7,510 nucleotides of DNA from JAKLKS01 sp964370855 (GCA_964370855.1 CAYJMF010000169.1:1-7510), one strand, 5' to 3'; shown: positions 1 through 6,614, numbered from the stretch's first letter. Program-made: numbers and translations. Notes: generated by a model not told the origin, from the sequence alone.

Positions 1-274
1 GCCCGCCCCCCCCCCCCCCGGCCCCCCCCCACCCCGGGACCGTAGGAGAGGAGGAGAGGCTGGGGGTTCGAGATGCCTTCCGGAGTCGCGAGGAGATTCC
101 CGGGATCGGGGCTCTTGATCATGGAGGACGGCGTTCATCGTTCGTGCCTTGAAGTCACCGGAACTCCGCTGGGGTGCCCGCCGTCCCCTCCTCCCTCGGG
201 CACCGGACCCGCTCCCCCGCACCTGGATCCTCAGGCTGGTTCGACTCCGCCGCCTCCCGCCTCGGACTTCCAAC
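1..274. other. Gene-free left edge with poly-C runs
   Basis: No gene is supported here. The first 36 bases are nearly all C, with runs of 14 and 9 C broken by GG, which is typical of a low-quality contig end. The rest is G+C-rich with no ribosome binding site leading into a credible frame. Plus-strand open frames crossing this stretch encode only Pro/Arg/Ser-rich low-complexity peptide and run into the antisense of the exported-protein gene, so I do not call them. Confidence 0.6.
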
Positions 275-326
275 GCTCCCGACGGGGGAGCATCGGATCC
301 TCTCCCGATGCTCCCCCGTCGGGAGC
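275..326 (-). terminator. Perfect 22-bp inverted repeat downstream of the exported-protein gene
   Basis: Bases 275-296 and 305-326 are exact reverse complements (22 of 22) around an 8-nt loop, ATCCTCTC. The stem is G+C-rich and begins 63 nt past the stop codon of the minus-strand gene ending at 390. It is a very stable hairpin in either strand, so it could end transcription or protect the 3' end of the mRNA. Neither side has a run of T, so it is not a textbook intrinsic terminator. It could instead be a REP-like palindrome. A smaller hairpin (328-334 with 339-345, 7 bp, 4-nt loop) lies immediately next to it. Confidence 0.6.
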
Positions 327-342
327 CGCGCGCCGGCAGGCG

Positions 343-384
343 CGCAACGCCCGCGAGAACCCGCACGGGAAAACTGAGGAGCCC
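343..384. repeat. Short dispersed repeat, copy 1
   Basis: Bases 343-371 match 3981-4009 at 27 of 29 positions, starting CGCAACGCCCG. After a spacer of 4 nt here (2 nt in the other copy), both continue with GAGGAGCCC. This copy starts 5 nt beyond the stop codon of the exported-protein gene. Relative to transcription it has the same orientation as the other copy, which also lies just 3' of a gene. Each copy is flanked on the same side by a hairpin (here 328-345). The function is unknown. It could be an intergenic REP-like element or a conserved 3'-UTR structure. Confidence 0.6.
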
Positions 385-389
385 CTCCG

Positions 390-1916
390 CTACTTCACCA
401 CCTCGAACACCAGGTCCTTGATCCTCGCCTTCCCCAGCCCCGCCACCCGGATCCCCGGCGGTCCCGAGGCGTCGTCCAGCTCCAGGCCCCCGGCCTTCTC
501 GCCGTTCACCGTCACCTTGCAGTCGAGGAGCCTCGTCGTGACGACCACGTCGGTCCACTCCCGCCCCTCGAAGAGCGCCTCCGCGAGCCGGATCCCCGCG
601 GAGCGGTCCACGCCGCGGTTGGCGCGGGGGACGATGCTCAGCCCCTCGGCCCCGGCGGCCACCTTGAACCGCAGGGTGTAGGAGGCGGTGGTGGCGCCGC
701 AGAGGAGGCCCGCGCCGGCGTCCGCCGCCGCCTCGACCTCGAAGCCCCCGTCCTTCTCCGCGAACCCGCCCGTCGCCGTCCAGCGGGTCTTCGGGACCTC
801 CGGCTCCTTCGCCTCCTCCGGCGCCGGCTCGCGCCTTCCCCCGAAGCCCCCGCCGCCCTCGCCCGGGGCGAGGTCCTTGATGCGGATGTCCCGCAGGAAG
901 ATGCGCTTCCCCCGCGCGACGAGGAGGGAGATGATCGTGGGTTGGGCGTCGGGCTTCACCTTGTCGTCCACGACATTCTTCCCGTTGACGGAGATGGTGC
1001 ACTTCCCCCCGTCGAGGATGACGACGATGTCGTTGACGTTCTCCGGGTCGAGGTTGTCGGTGACGTTGATCTGCACCGTGTCGAACTTGTTGACCTTCCC
1101 GTCCACGCCCGGCGCCTCCAGGGCCCGGATCTCCAGGGAGCTGCTCGGCCACAGGGCCCGCATCCTCAGCTCGTAGGCCTTGTAGCTCCTCCCGAGGAGG
1201 GCGATCCAGCCGTAGTCCTCCGTGCGCACCTCGCCGATGAGGAGGCCGTTCTCCGCGCGGAAGATGGAGGCCATCTCCGGCCGCGCCGGCATCCACCCGC
1301 CGAGGGAATCCCCGGGGAATGTGGACTCGAAGCCCTCCTCGCAGATCTGGGGGGAGTCGACGTAGCGCCGCTCGAGCCGGACGTTGCACACGACCCCGTC
1401 GGCCCCGGAGGGCGCCTCGAACCCGAACCGGAAGGTGCGGTCCGCGGGGAGGTCGGCGGAGGCGAGGACCTTCTCCTCCTCCCCCTCCCCCCCTGGGGCG
1501 CGGAGTTCCGCCTTCCCGCCGCCGACGACGAAGCTCACGTCCCCCCACTTCCCCGACTTCACGGCGTTGCGGGGGATCTCCAGGCGCAGCATGTCCCCGG
1601 AGGGCTGCGGCACGAGGACGACGGAGACCTTGCGCGTGCCGCTTTTCACCTGCATGGCGAGGGTGAAGGAGTCCCACGCGATCTTCGTGTAGACGAGCCG
1701 CGGCGGCTCCTTCCCGGACTGCCCCTTGACGGTGAGGGAGGTCTCCTGCGCGGCGTAGGTGAAGGCCTTCTCGACCCCCGTGCGCTCCCACCCGTCGAGG
1801 CCCTTGCGGAAGGGGTTGACCTTGAGGACGAGAGGATCGTCCTGGAGGGCCGGGGCCGGAGGGGCCGCGGCGAGGAGCGCCGCGGCGAGGGCGGCGGCGA
1901 GGGGAAGGGGTCGCAT
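390..1916 (-). CDS. Exported protein with three tandem DUF1080-like (concanavalin-fold) domains
   Basis: The 508-residue product starts with a Sec-type signal peptide: Arg2, then an Ala/Leu-rich core to about residue 20, with likely cleavage after the APA at 21-23. Three related modules follow at about 38-182, 196-348 and 377-506, the last two joined by a Gly/Pro/Glu-rich linker at 350-376. Modules 2 and 3 show the pattern of the 3-keto-disaccharide hydrolase/DUF1080 family: an early Gly-Trp (SLGGW), a strand with LEIRALE, then ISVNG or VTVNG and a closing strand ending RDIRIKDL or ARIKDLVF. That fold is known in carbohydrate-binding or carbohydrate-cleaving secreted proteins. I see no catalytic residues I can name, so binding is as likely as hydrolysis. 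The ATG is preceded by GGAGG at 5 nt. The gene sits 96 nt after the methyltransferase gene and seems to be its own transcription unit. The product is probably periplasmic or extracellular. Confidence 0.8.
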   Translation of the reverse strand: MRPLPLAAALAAALLAAAPPAPALQDDPLVLKVNPFRKGLDGWERTGVEKAFTYAAQETSLTVKGQSGKEPPRLVYTKIAWDSFTLAMQVKSGTRKVSVVLVPQPSGDMLRLEIPRNAVKSGKWGDVSFVVGGGKAELRAPGGEGEEEKVLASADLPADRTFRFGFEAPSGADGVVCNVRLERRYVDSPQICEEGFESTFPGDSLGGWMPARPEMASIFRAENGLLIGEVRTEDYGWIALLGRSYKAYELRMRALWPSSSLEIRALEAPGVDGKVNKFDTVQINVTDNLDPENVNDIVVILDGGKCTISVNGKNVVDDKVKPDAQPTIISLLVARGKRIFLRDIRIKDLAPGEGGGGFGGRREPAPEEAKEPEVPKTRWTATGGFAEKDGGFEVEAAADAGAGLLCGATTASYTLRFKVAAGAEGLSIVPRANRGVDRSAGIRLAEALFEGREWTDVVVTTRLLDCKVTVNGEKAGGLELDDASGPPGIRVAGLGKARIKDLVFEVVK

Positions 1917-1921
1917 GGGAG

Positions 1922-1945
1922 CCTCCGGAGGGGCGCGCGCGCCCC
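1922..1945 (-). promoter_or_regulatory. Ribosome binding site inside stacked palindromes
   Basis: The Shine-Dalgarno GGAGG of the exported-protein gene lies within the perfect palindrome CCTCCGGAGG (1922-1931). It overlaps by two bases a second perfect palindrome, GGGGCGCGCGCGCCCC (1930-1945). The second can fold into a 6-bp stem with a 4-nt loop directly upstream of the ribosome site. This could reduce translation or be a protein-binding site. It may also be chance in such G+C-rich DNA. Confidence 0.35.
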
Positions 1946-1966
1946 GTCCGGGGACGCCGCCCGTCC

Positions 1967-1972
1967 AGTGTA
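1967..1972 (-). promoter_or_regulatory. Possible -10 element for the exported-protein gene
   Basis: Read on the minus strand, TACACT matches the sigma-70 -10 consensus at four of six positions, including the important T, A and final T. It lies about 50 nt upstream of the start codon, in the 96-nt gap after the methyltransferase gene. No good -35 hexamer is found 16-18 nt upstream, so this is tentative. Confidence 0.25.
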
Positions 1973-2012
1973 CCGAAGGGGCGCCGGGGAGGTGAGTCCG
2001 CCCGGCTCCCGG

Positions 2013-3878
2013 TCACCCCGGGCGGCGGGCCTTCCAGCGCGCCCTGGCGTGCTCGACGATCTCGAGGGCGGTCTCCACGGCGTTGAAGGGGGGGACGACG
2101 TAGACGCCCGGCGCCCCGCACTCCAGGGCCACGTCCACCACCTCCTTCGCGATGCGCACACCCTCGGCCCGCGCCGCGGCGCGGTCGTCGATGCGCATCC
2201 GCTCGAGCACGCGTGGCGGCACCGTGATGCCGGGCACCTCGTTGGCCACGTACTCGGCGTTGCGCAGCGAGCGCAGGGGCATGACGCCGACGAGGACGGG
2301 GAGGCCCATGGCGGAGACGGCCTCGTACATCGCCCTCACCTTGTCGGCGTCGAAGACGATCTGGCTCATGGCGAAGTGGGCGCCGGCGGCGGCCTTCTGC
2401 TCGAGGCGGCGGACCTGCGTGTCGAGGCGCTTCACGTTGGGGTTGAAGGCGACGCCGACGGTGAGGTCCGCGGGGCGTCCGATGGGGGCGCCGGTCTTGA
2501 GGGTGCCGCGGTTGAGGGCGTCGATGACCTCCACGAGGCCGATGGAGTTCACGTCGAAGACGCTCTTCGCGCCCATGGAGTCGCCGGTGCCCGCGGGATC
2601 CCCGGTGATGGCCAGCACGTTGCGGACCCCCAGCGCCGCCGCCCCCATGATGTCGGACTGGAGCCCGAGGAGGTTGCGGTCCCGGCAGGTGAAGTGGACG
2701 AGGGGCTCCATGCCGGCATCCCGCTTCATGATGACGGCCATGGCCACGTTGCCCATGCGGACCGTGGCCAGGGGGTTCTCCGCCATGGAGACGAGGTGGA
2801 CGCCGGCGGCAGCGAGCATCCGCCCCTGCTCCACCACCTTCTCCACCCCGAAGCCCCGGGGCGTGTCGAGCTCGACGACGAAGAGGGGCTCCTTCCGGTC
2901 GAGGGCGTCGAGGAACCCCTTCGGCCGGCCCCGGCGCACGCCCACGGACTTCGGCTTCGCGGGCGGCGGGTCGGCGAGGCGCGGCGCCCGGGCGGCGACG
3001 GGGCGGCCCTTCACGGCGGCGGCGATGGCGGCGATGTCGTGCGGGGTCGTCCCGCAGCACCCCCCCACCAGGGTGGCCCCGGCCTCGGCCATCTTCGTCG
3101 CCATGGAGGCCATGTAGTCCGCCGTGGCGCGGTAGACGTAGCGCCCGTCCACGTACTCCGGCAGGCCGGCGTTGGGGAGCGCGGCGACGGGGAGGGAGGT
3201 CCGGCGCACCAGCTCCTGCACGACCTTGAGCGCGTCGGCGAAGCCGCGGCCGCAGTTGACGCCGACGCCGTGGGCCCCCGCCGCCTCCAGCGCGCGCACC
3301 GCGCGCAGCAGCGGGACCCCCCCCGTCGTGCCCGTCACGTCGAAGAAGGCGAGGTTGGCGACGACGGGGAGGTCCGTGGCGCCGCGGGCGGCCCGCACGG
3401 CGGCCAGCAGCTCCTCGAGGTCGAGGAAGGTCTCGAGCATGAAGAGGTCCACGCCCCCCTCGGCGAGGGCCTCGACCTGCTCGCGGAACACCTCCTCCTT
3501 CGAGGAGGCGGGGAGTTCCTGCTCGCCGTCCTTCGGCCTGGCGAGGGGGCCGATGGACCCGGCGACCCATGCCTTCCGCCCCGCCGCCTTCCGGGCGAGC
3601 CGCGCCCCCTGGACGTTCACCGCGCGGACCTTCCCCTCGAGGCCGTGGTGGAGGAGCCGGGTCCGGTTGGCGCCGAAGGTGTTCGTCTCGATGACCTCGG
3701 CGCCGGCGGCGGCGTAGGCCTCGTGGATGGAGCGCACGGCGTCCCTGTCCGTGAGGTTGAGCCCGTCGTAGGAGACGTCGAGGGGGATCCCCTTCGCGTA
3801 GAGCATGCTCCCCATGCCCCCGTCGGCGACGACGACGGAGGATCGGAACCGTTCCAGGAAGGAGCCGAGGGAGACCAT
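2013..3878 (-). CDS. yitJ: Bifunctional homocysteine S-methyltransferase / 5,10-methylenetetrahydrofolate reductase
   Basis: This is a 621-residue fusion matching the two-domain architecture of Bacillus YitJ. Residues 1-290 form the homocysteine methyltransferase barrel: DGGMGSML at 19-26, ETNTFGANR at 64-72, and the zinc-binding cysteines Cys209 (VNCGRG), Cys274 and Cys275 (GGCCGT). A Pro/Lys/Arg-rich linker spans about 291-320. Residues 322-615 form the FAD-dependent methylenetetrahydrofolate reductase domain: VELDTP around Glu336 (the expected catalytic acid), HFTCRDRN at 396-402, ITGDP at 424-428, VFDVNSIGL at 440-448 and SQIVFDADK at 505-513. Together these would reduce methylene-THF to methyl-THF and methylate homocysteine to methionine in the cytoplasm. 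No cobalamin-binding domain is present, so the methyl donor for the N-terminal half is uncertain. The ATG is fixed by an in-frame TAA four codons upstream. No Shine-Dalgarno stands at normal spacing. Confidence 0.93.
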   Translation of the reverse strand: MVSLGSFLERFRSSVVVADGGMGSMLYAKGIPLDVSYDGLNLTDRDAVRSIHEAYAAAGAEVIETNTFGANRTRLLHHGLEGKVRAVNVQGARLARKAAGRKAWVAGSIGPLARPKDGEQELPASSKEEVFREQVEALAEGGVDLFMLETFLDLEELLAAVRAARGATDLPVVANLAFFDVTGTTGGVPLLRAVRALEAAGAHGVGVNCGRGFADALKVVQELVRRTSLPVAALPNAGLPEYVDGRYVYRATADYMASMATKMAEAGATLVGGCCGTTPHDIAAIAAAVKGRPVAARAPRLADPPPAKPKSVGVRRGRPKGFLDALDRKEPLFVVELDTPRGFGVEKVVEQGRMLAAAGVHLVSMAENPLATVRMGNVAMAVIMKRDAGMEPLVHFTCRDRNLLGLQSDIMGAAALGVRNVLAITGDPAGTGDSMGAKSVFDVNSIGLVEVIDALNRGTLKTGAPIGRPADLTVGVAFNPNVKRLDTQVRRLEQKAAAGAHFAMSQIVFDADKVRAMYEAVSAMGLPVLVGVMPLRSLRNAEYVANEVPGITVPPRVLERMRIDDRAAARAEGVRIAKEVVDVALECGAPGVYVVPPFNAVETALEIVEHARARWKARRPG

Positions 3879-3966
3879 CGCGAAAGGTTAGGGGGACGTC
3901 CTCCACTTTTTCACTTTTCCGTGGATGAGTCGATTGCCCGGCTCGTCGGCGAATCGTGCGGGGTGC

Positions 3967-3993
3967 CCCGGGGAGTTGCACGCAACGCCCGGG
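3967..3993. repeat. Imperfect hairpin next to repeat copy 2
   Basis: CCCGGG (3967-3972) pairs with CCCGGG (3988-3993) and GTTGC (3975-3979) pairs with GCAAC (3982-3986), with a small internal bulge. It overlaps the start of the dispersed repeat. Copy 1 also has a hairpin at the same edge but with different bases, so the structure is kept while the sequence differs. The tip loop is very tight, so probably only four of the inner five pairs form. Confidence 0.45.
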
Positions 3994-4020
3994 AGAACCC
4001 GAACGGGAAGCGAGGAGCCC
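3981..4020. repeat. Short dispersed repeat, copy 2
   Basis: Second copy of the element at 343-384: 27 of 29 bases match in the core (3981-4009), then GAGGAGCCC at 4012-4020. It lies 51 nt beyond the carbonic anhydrase stop codon and inside the loop of the 22-bp inverted repeat. It has the same orientation relative to transcription as copy 1. Confidence 0.6.
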
Positions 4021-4071
4021 TTACGCCGAAGTTTTCCACGGAAAAGTGAAAAGTGGTGCGCGTCCCCTTTT

Positions 4072-5085
4072 CTACTTTTCGCGTTCGCGCTTCAGGCGGT
4101 CGAGGACCTCCTGTGCGCGGTCGAAGGGGGAGTCGCCGCCTCGGGGGCGGGCGGGCTTCGGGGGGCGGGGCTTCGGACGGGGCGGCGGGGGCGGCTCGTC
4201 GTCGGGGGGCTCCTCCCGGCGTTCGCGGAACGGGGGCGGCGGGTTCACGGGGACCGGCGGGGGCGGCGGCGCCGCGAAGGGGGGCGGTGCGGGGAAGCCC
4301 GTCGGGGATCCCGGGGTGCCGAAGGTGACGGGTCCCGCGCCGAAGGAGGGGGGCGGGGAGGGGGTACCGAAGGTCGGACGCGGGGGGGCTTCCAGGGAGG
4401 TGGTCCCCGCCCCCGAGCCCGTCGCCTGCGGGACGTAGGGCGCCCCGAAGACGGGGCCCGGGGCCGCCTCCAGGGTGGCGGGACCGGGGCGGTAGCCGCC
4501 GACCAGGGCCGTGGGGCCCGCCGTCGCGGCGCTGGCCGCCGCGCCGTACCCGTCCGCCACCTTCTCCATGCGGCCCGAGTCGAGGTGGAACAGGAGCCCG
4601 TGGATGGGCATGCGCGGGGGCATGCGCGGCTCCGCGCGCAGCGCCTCCACGGAGGCCTGGACGCTGGACCGCTCGCTGGCGAAGGAGCCGAGCCAGTGTC
4701 CCGGGTCCTCGCCGCCGAAGGCCTCGGGAGGGATCCCCAGCCGCTGGAGGCCGCTGCGGATCCCGCTGGAGGTGGTCTTCCCCATGCGGCAGTCGGTGTG
4801 GCCGATGATGAGAACCTCCGTGGCCATGTTGAAGATGGCCGCGGCGAGGACGCTGCGGAGCCCCGCGGTGTCGCCGGGGCGGACGACGCCCCCGGCGAAC
4901 TGGGCCTTGGGAGGCGGGGTCTCGTCGAGGCCGAGGGCCGGGGCCAGCCGGCCGACGAGGCGGGGGTCCATGCAGGTGATGACGAAGGGCATGGCCCCCG
5001 GGGGCAGGACGGCGCGGGCGGAGGGGTCCCCCCCGGCCCGCGCCGCGTTCGCCTTCAGCAGGATGTCGAGAAGCGTCTCTGCCAT
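4072..5085 (-). CDS. Beta-class carbonic anhydrase with long Pro/Gly/Phe-rich C-terminal tail
   Basis: The 337-residue product has a beta-carbonic anhydrase core over about residues 1-180, interconverting CO2 and bicarbonate with a zinc ion. The zinc ligands are Cys38, His96 and Cys99, and the Asp40-Arg42 dyad sits in CMDPR. Their spacing is that of the family, and HTDC recalls the Rv1284-like subgroup. The final strand, IHGLLFHLDSGRMEKV (161-176), matches the usual family end. Beta enzymes normally stop about here. This one continues with about 140 low-complexity residues (190-315) and ends in a charged helix (319-337). The tail has four Phe-Gly motifs (213, 239, 248, 255) and a duplicated unit, 204-216 and 230-242, of form (T/S)LEAxPxPxFGxP. 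No signal peptide is present, so it is cytoplasmic. The start lies 9 nt after the flotillin stop with CGGAGA upstream, so the two are probably translated from one mRNA. Catalytic activity is likely; the tail's role is unknown. Confidence 0.9.
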   Translation of the reverse strand: MAETLLDILLKANAARAGGDPSARAVLPPGAMPFVITCMDPRLVGRLAPALGLDETPPPKAQFAGGVVRPGDTAGLRSVLAAAIFNMATEVLIIGHTDCRMGKTTSSGIRSGLQRLGIPPEAFGGEDPGHWLGSFASERSSVQASVEALRAEPRMPPRMPIHGLLFHLDSGRMEKVADGYGAAASAATAGPTALVGGYRPGPATLEAAPGPVFGAPYVPQATGSGAGTTSLEAPPRPTFGTPSPPPSFGAGPVTFGTPGSPTGFPAPPPFAAPPPPPVPVNPPPPFRERREEPPDDEPPPPPRPKPRPPKPARPRGGDSPFDRAQEVLDRLKREREK

Positions 5086-5094
5086 CGTTCTCCG

Positions 5095-6594
5095 CTACTT
5101 CTTCGGCGCGGCCCCGGCGTCCCCGTCGGGCTTCCCGGCACCGCCGATCTTCGAGAGCATGTGCTTGATGTCGATGCCGCTCACCGCCTCCAGCGCCGGG
5201 GGCAGGGAGGCCATGATGTTGGTGATGTCCTTCGTCAGCTTGCTCGCGCCGGCGGATTCCCCGCCGGTGCTGACGATGGTGATCTTCTCGGTCTTCGAGA
5301 GCGGCTCGGCGATGCGGCCCGCGAGGTTGGGCAGCATCTCGATGAACATCTGCGTGATGGCGGCCTCGCCGTACATCTTCCAGGACTCGGCCTTCTTCCG
5401 CATGGCCTCGGCCTCGGCGAGACCCTGGGCCTGGATGACCTCGGCCGCCGCGAGGCCCTGGGCCTTGCGGGACTCGGCCTCGGCGATGCCCTTGGCCTTG
5501 ACGACGTCGGCCTCGGCGAAGCCCCGGGCCTTGGTGGCCGACGCGGCGCCGGCGGCCTCCGTCTCGAGCTTGAACTTCTCGGCCTCGGCCAGCGTCTGGA
5601 CGCGGGAGCGCTCCGCCTCGGCGGGCTTCTGGATGGTGGCCTCGAGCTCCTTCTGCCTGCGGAGGATCTCCTGCTCCTGCACCTGGATGCGGGACTGCTT
5701 CTCGACGAACTCGACCTGCACCTCCTCCTTCTTCACGGACTGCCCGGTCTTGAACCGCTGCAGGTCGTAGGCGAGGTCGGCCTCGGCCTTCTTCAGGTTG
5801 ACGGAGGCCTGGTACTCGGCGAGCTTCATCTGGTAGTCCCGGTTCGACTGGGCCACCTCGGTGTCGGCCATGAACTTCGCCGTCTGCCCGGCCTGGTTGG
5901 CCTGGGCGGACTTGATGGTGGAGTCGCGGTCGGCCTCGGCCTGGGCGATGATGGCGTCGCGCTTGACCTGCGCGGTGCGGGGCTTGCCCAACGCGTCGAG
6001 GTAGCCCTGGTTGTCGCGGATGTCGCGGATGGTGAAGGAGACGATCTGGAGGCCCATGTTGGCCATGTCGCCGGAGGCCACCTCCTGCACCTTCACGGCG
6101 AAGGCGTCCCGGTTCTGGTAGATCTCCTCGACGGTCAGGGTGCCGAGGATGGCGCGCAGGTGGCCCTCGAGGGTCTGCAGGGCGACCCGCTGGATCTCGA
6201 CGGGGTCCTTGGAGAGGAACTGCTCCGCCGCCGTCCGGACGGAGACGTCGTCGCCGCGGACCTTCACCTGGGCGACGCCGTCCACGAGGACCGGCACGCC
6301 CTTGATGGTGTAGACCTCCGGCGTCTTGACGTCGATGGTCATGATCTCGAGGGAGAGGAAGTCCACCTTCTCGAGCACGGGCCAGACGAAGACGCCGCCG
6401 CCGCGGACGATGCGGTAGCCCACGGTCTCGCCGGTCTCGATGCGGCGCTTGATTCCGGAGATGACGAGAACCTGGTTGGGGCCGACCTTCGTGTACCGGC
6501 TGGCGAACACGACGATGATGAAGAAGCCCACGAGGACGATGGCGACGACGCCCCCCACCACCATCGGGTTGAATTCTGCGAGGATCGGATGCAT
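5095..6594 (-). CDS. floT: Flotillin-family membrane microdomain scaffold
   Basis: The 499-residue product has one N-terminal hydrophobic segment (11-31), an SPFH/band-7 domain (about 35-205, with KVGPNQVLVISG at 36-47), a long Ala/Glu/Lys-rich coiled coil (about 205-405) and the conserved flotillin end: IAEPLSKTEKI, then GASKLTKDITNIMASLPP at 449-466. Length is close to FloT/YqiK proteins. The coiled coil holds four exact 11-residue repeats (356-399) of form A(R/K/Q)GxAxA. Flotillins oligomerise on the inner membrane and organise protein-rich patches. I chose the ATG at 6594 because GGGGAGGA lies 7 nt upstream. An earlier ATG at 6618 overlaps the preceding stop as ATGA and would add eight residues, but its ribosome site (AAGGCGG) is weaker. 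The upstream partner is NfeD-like, as expected. The third gene is a carbonic anhydrase, where Bacillus has an acetyltransferase-like gene. Confidence 0.95.
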   Translation of the reverse strand: MHPILAEFNPMVVGGVVAIVLVGFFIIVVFASRYTKVGPNQVLVISGIKRRIETGETVGYRIVRGGGVFVWPVLEKVDFLSLEIMTIDVKTPEVYTIKGVPVLVDGVAQVKVRGDDVSVRTAAEQFLSKDPVEIQRVALQTLEGHLRAILGTLTVEEIYQNRDAFAVKVQEVASGDMANMGLQIVSFTIRDIRDNQGYLDALGKPRTAQVKRDAIIAQAEADRDSTIKSAQANQAGQTAKFMADTEVAQSNRDYQMKLAEYQASVNLKKAEADLAYDLQRFKTGQSVKKEEVQVEFVEKQSRIQVQEQEILRRQKELEATIQKPAEAERSRVQTLAEAEKFKLETEAAGAASATKARGFAEADVVKAKGIAEAESRKAQGLAAAEVIQAQGLAEAEAMRKKAESWKMYGEAAITQMFIEMLPNLAGRIAEPLSKTEKITIVSTGGESAGASKLTKDITNIMASLPPALEAVSGIDIKHMLSKIGGAGKPDGDAGAAPKK

Positions 6595-6601
6595 GAAGAC
6601 G

Positions 6602-6609
6602 TCCTCCCC
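6602..6609 (-). promoter_or_regulatory. Strong ribosome binding site deciding the flotillin start
   Basis: On the minus strand GGGGAGGA stands 7 nt before the ATG at 6594. It lies inside the eight codons that would be coding if the ATG at 6618 were used. This favours 6594 as the main start; both may be used. Confidence 0.6.
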
Positions 6610-6614
6610 GGCGT

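Larger units (their letters stand above)
3903..4056. repeat. 22-bp inverted repeat flanking 109 bp
   Basis: Left arm 3903-3925 and right arm 4035-4056 are exact reverse complements apart from one extra T in the left arm's T run. Each arm is about 45% G+C, against far higher values around them. The arms begin CCACTTTT and end CCGTGGA. They bracket the short dispersed repeat. The arrangement resembles the terminal repeats of a small non-autonomous element, but no target duplication abuts the arms exactly. CGTCC occurs a few bases outside each arm at 3897-3901 and 4061-4065. Confidence 0.7.
3879..4071. promoter_or_regulatory. Structured intergenic region with alternative hairpins
   Basis: Three A/T-rich segments stand out from the G+C-rich background: A (4061-4080, overlapping the carbonic anhydrase stop codon), B (4035-4056) and C (3903-3925). 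B and C are reverse complements over 22 bp with one bulged T. B and A also pair: 4041-4053 with 4067-4080, one extra base. So B can form a hairpin with either A or C, but not both. A and C are direct near-copies of each other, both within a GAAAAGT...AAAAG...GGACG context on the minus strand. The B-C loop contains the short repeat at 3981-4020. A near-perfect 14-nt palindrome around GGACGTCC lies at 3889-3902, next to the methyltransferase start. Terminator/attenuator and small inserted element are both possible. No riboswitch class is recognised and no convincing promoter is seen. Confidence 0.5.

Noticed and set aside
73..681. A 202-codon plus-strand open frame at the left edge
   Set aside because: It is low-complexity Pro/Ser/Arg sequence, crosses a perfect hairpin and the repeat, and overlaps the exported-protein gene antisense.
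1646..2161. A 171-codon minus-strand frame spanning the gap between two genes
   Set aside because: It overlaps both real genes in another frame, and its product is Arg/Ser/Pro-rich with no motif.
3981..4020. CRISPR repeat or tRNA remnant
   Set aside because: Only two copies exist, 3.6 kb apart, with no regular spacers, and no cloverleaf can be drawn around the GGGTTCTC-like core.
942..4049. A 1035-codon open frame on the plus strand
   Set aside because: It is antisense to the exported-protein and methyltransferase/reductase genes, has biased His/Gly/Asp/Val/Arg composition with no recognisable domain, and is explained by the rarity of stop codons opposite G+C-rich genes.
3879..4071. SAM or cobalamin riboswitch ahead of the methionine-synthesis gene
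   Set aside because: A riboswitch would be expected at this position, but I see none of the conserved core motifs of those classes. The long-range pairing is A/T-rich and palindromic instead.
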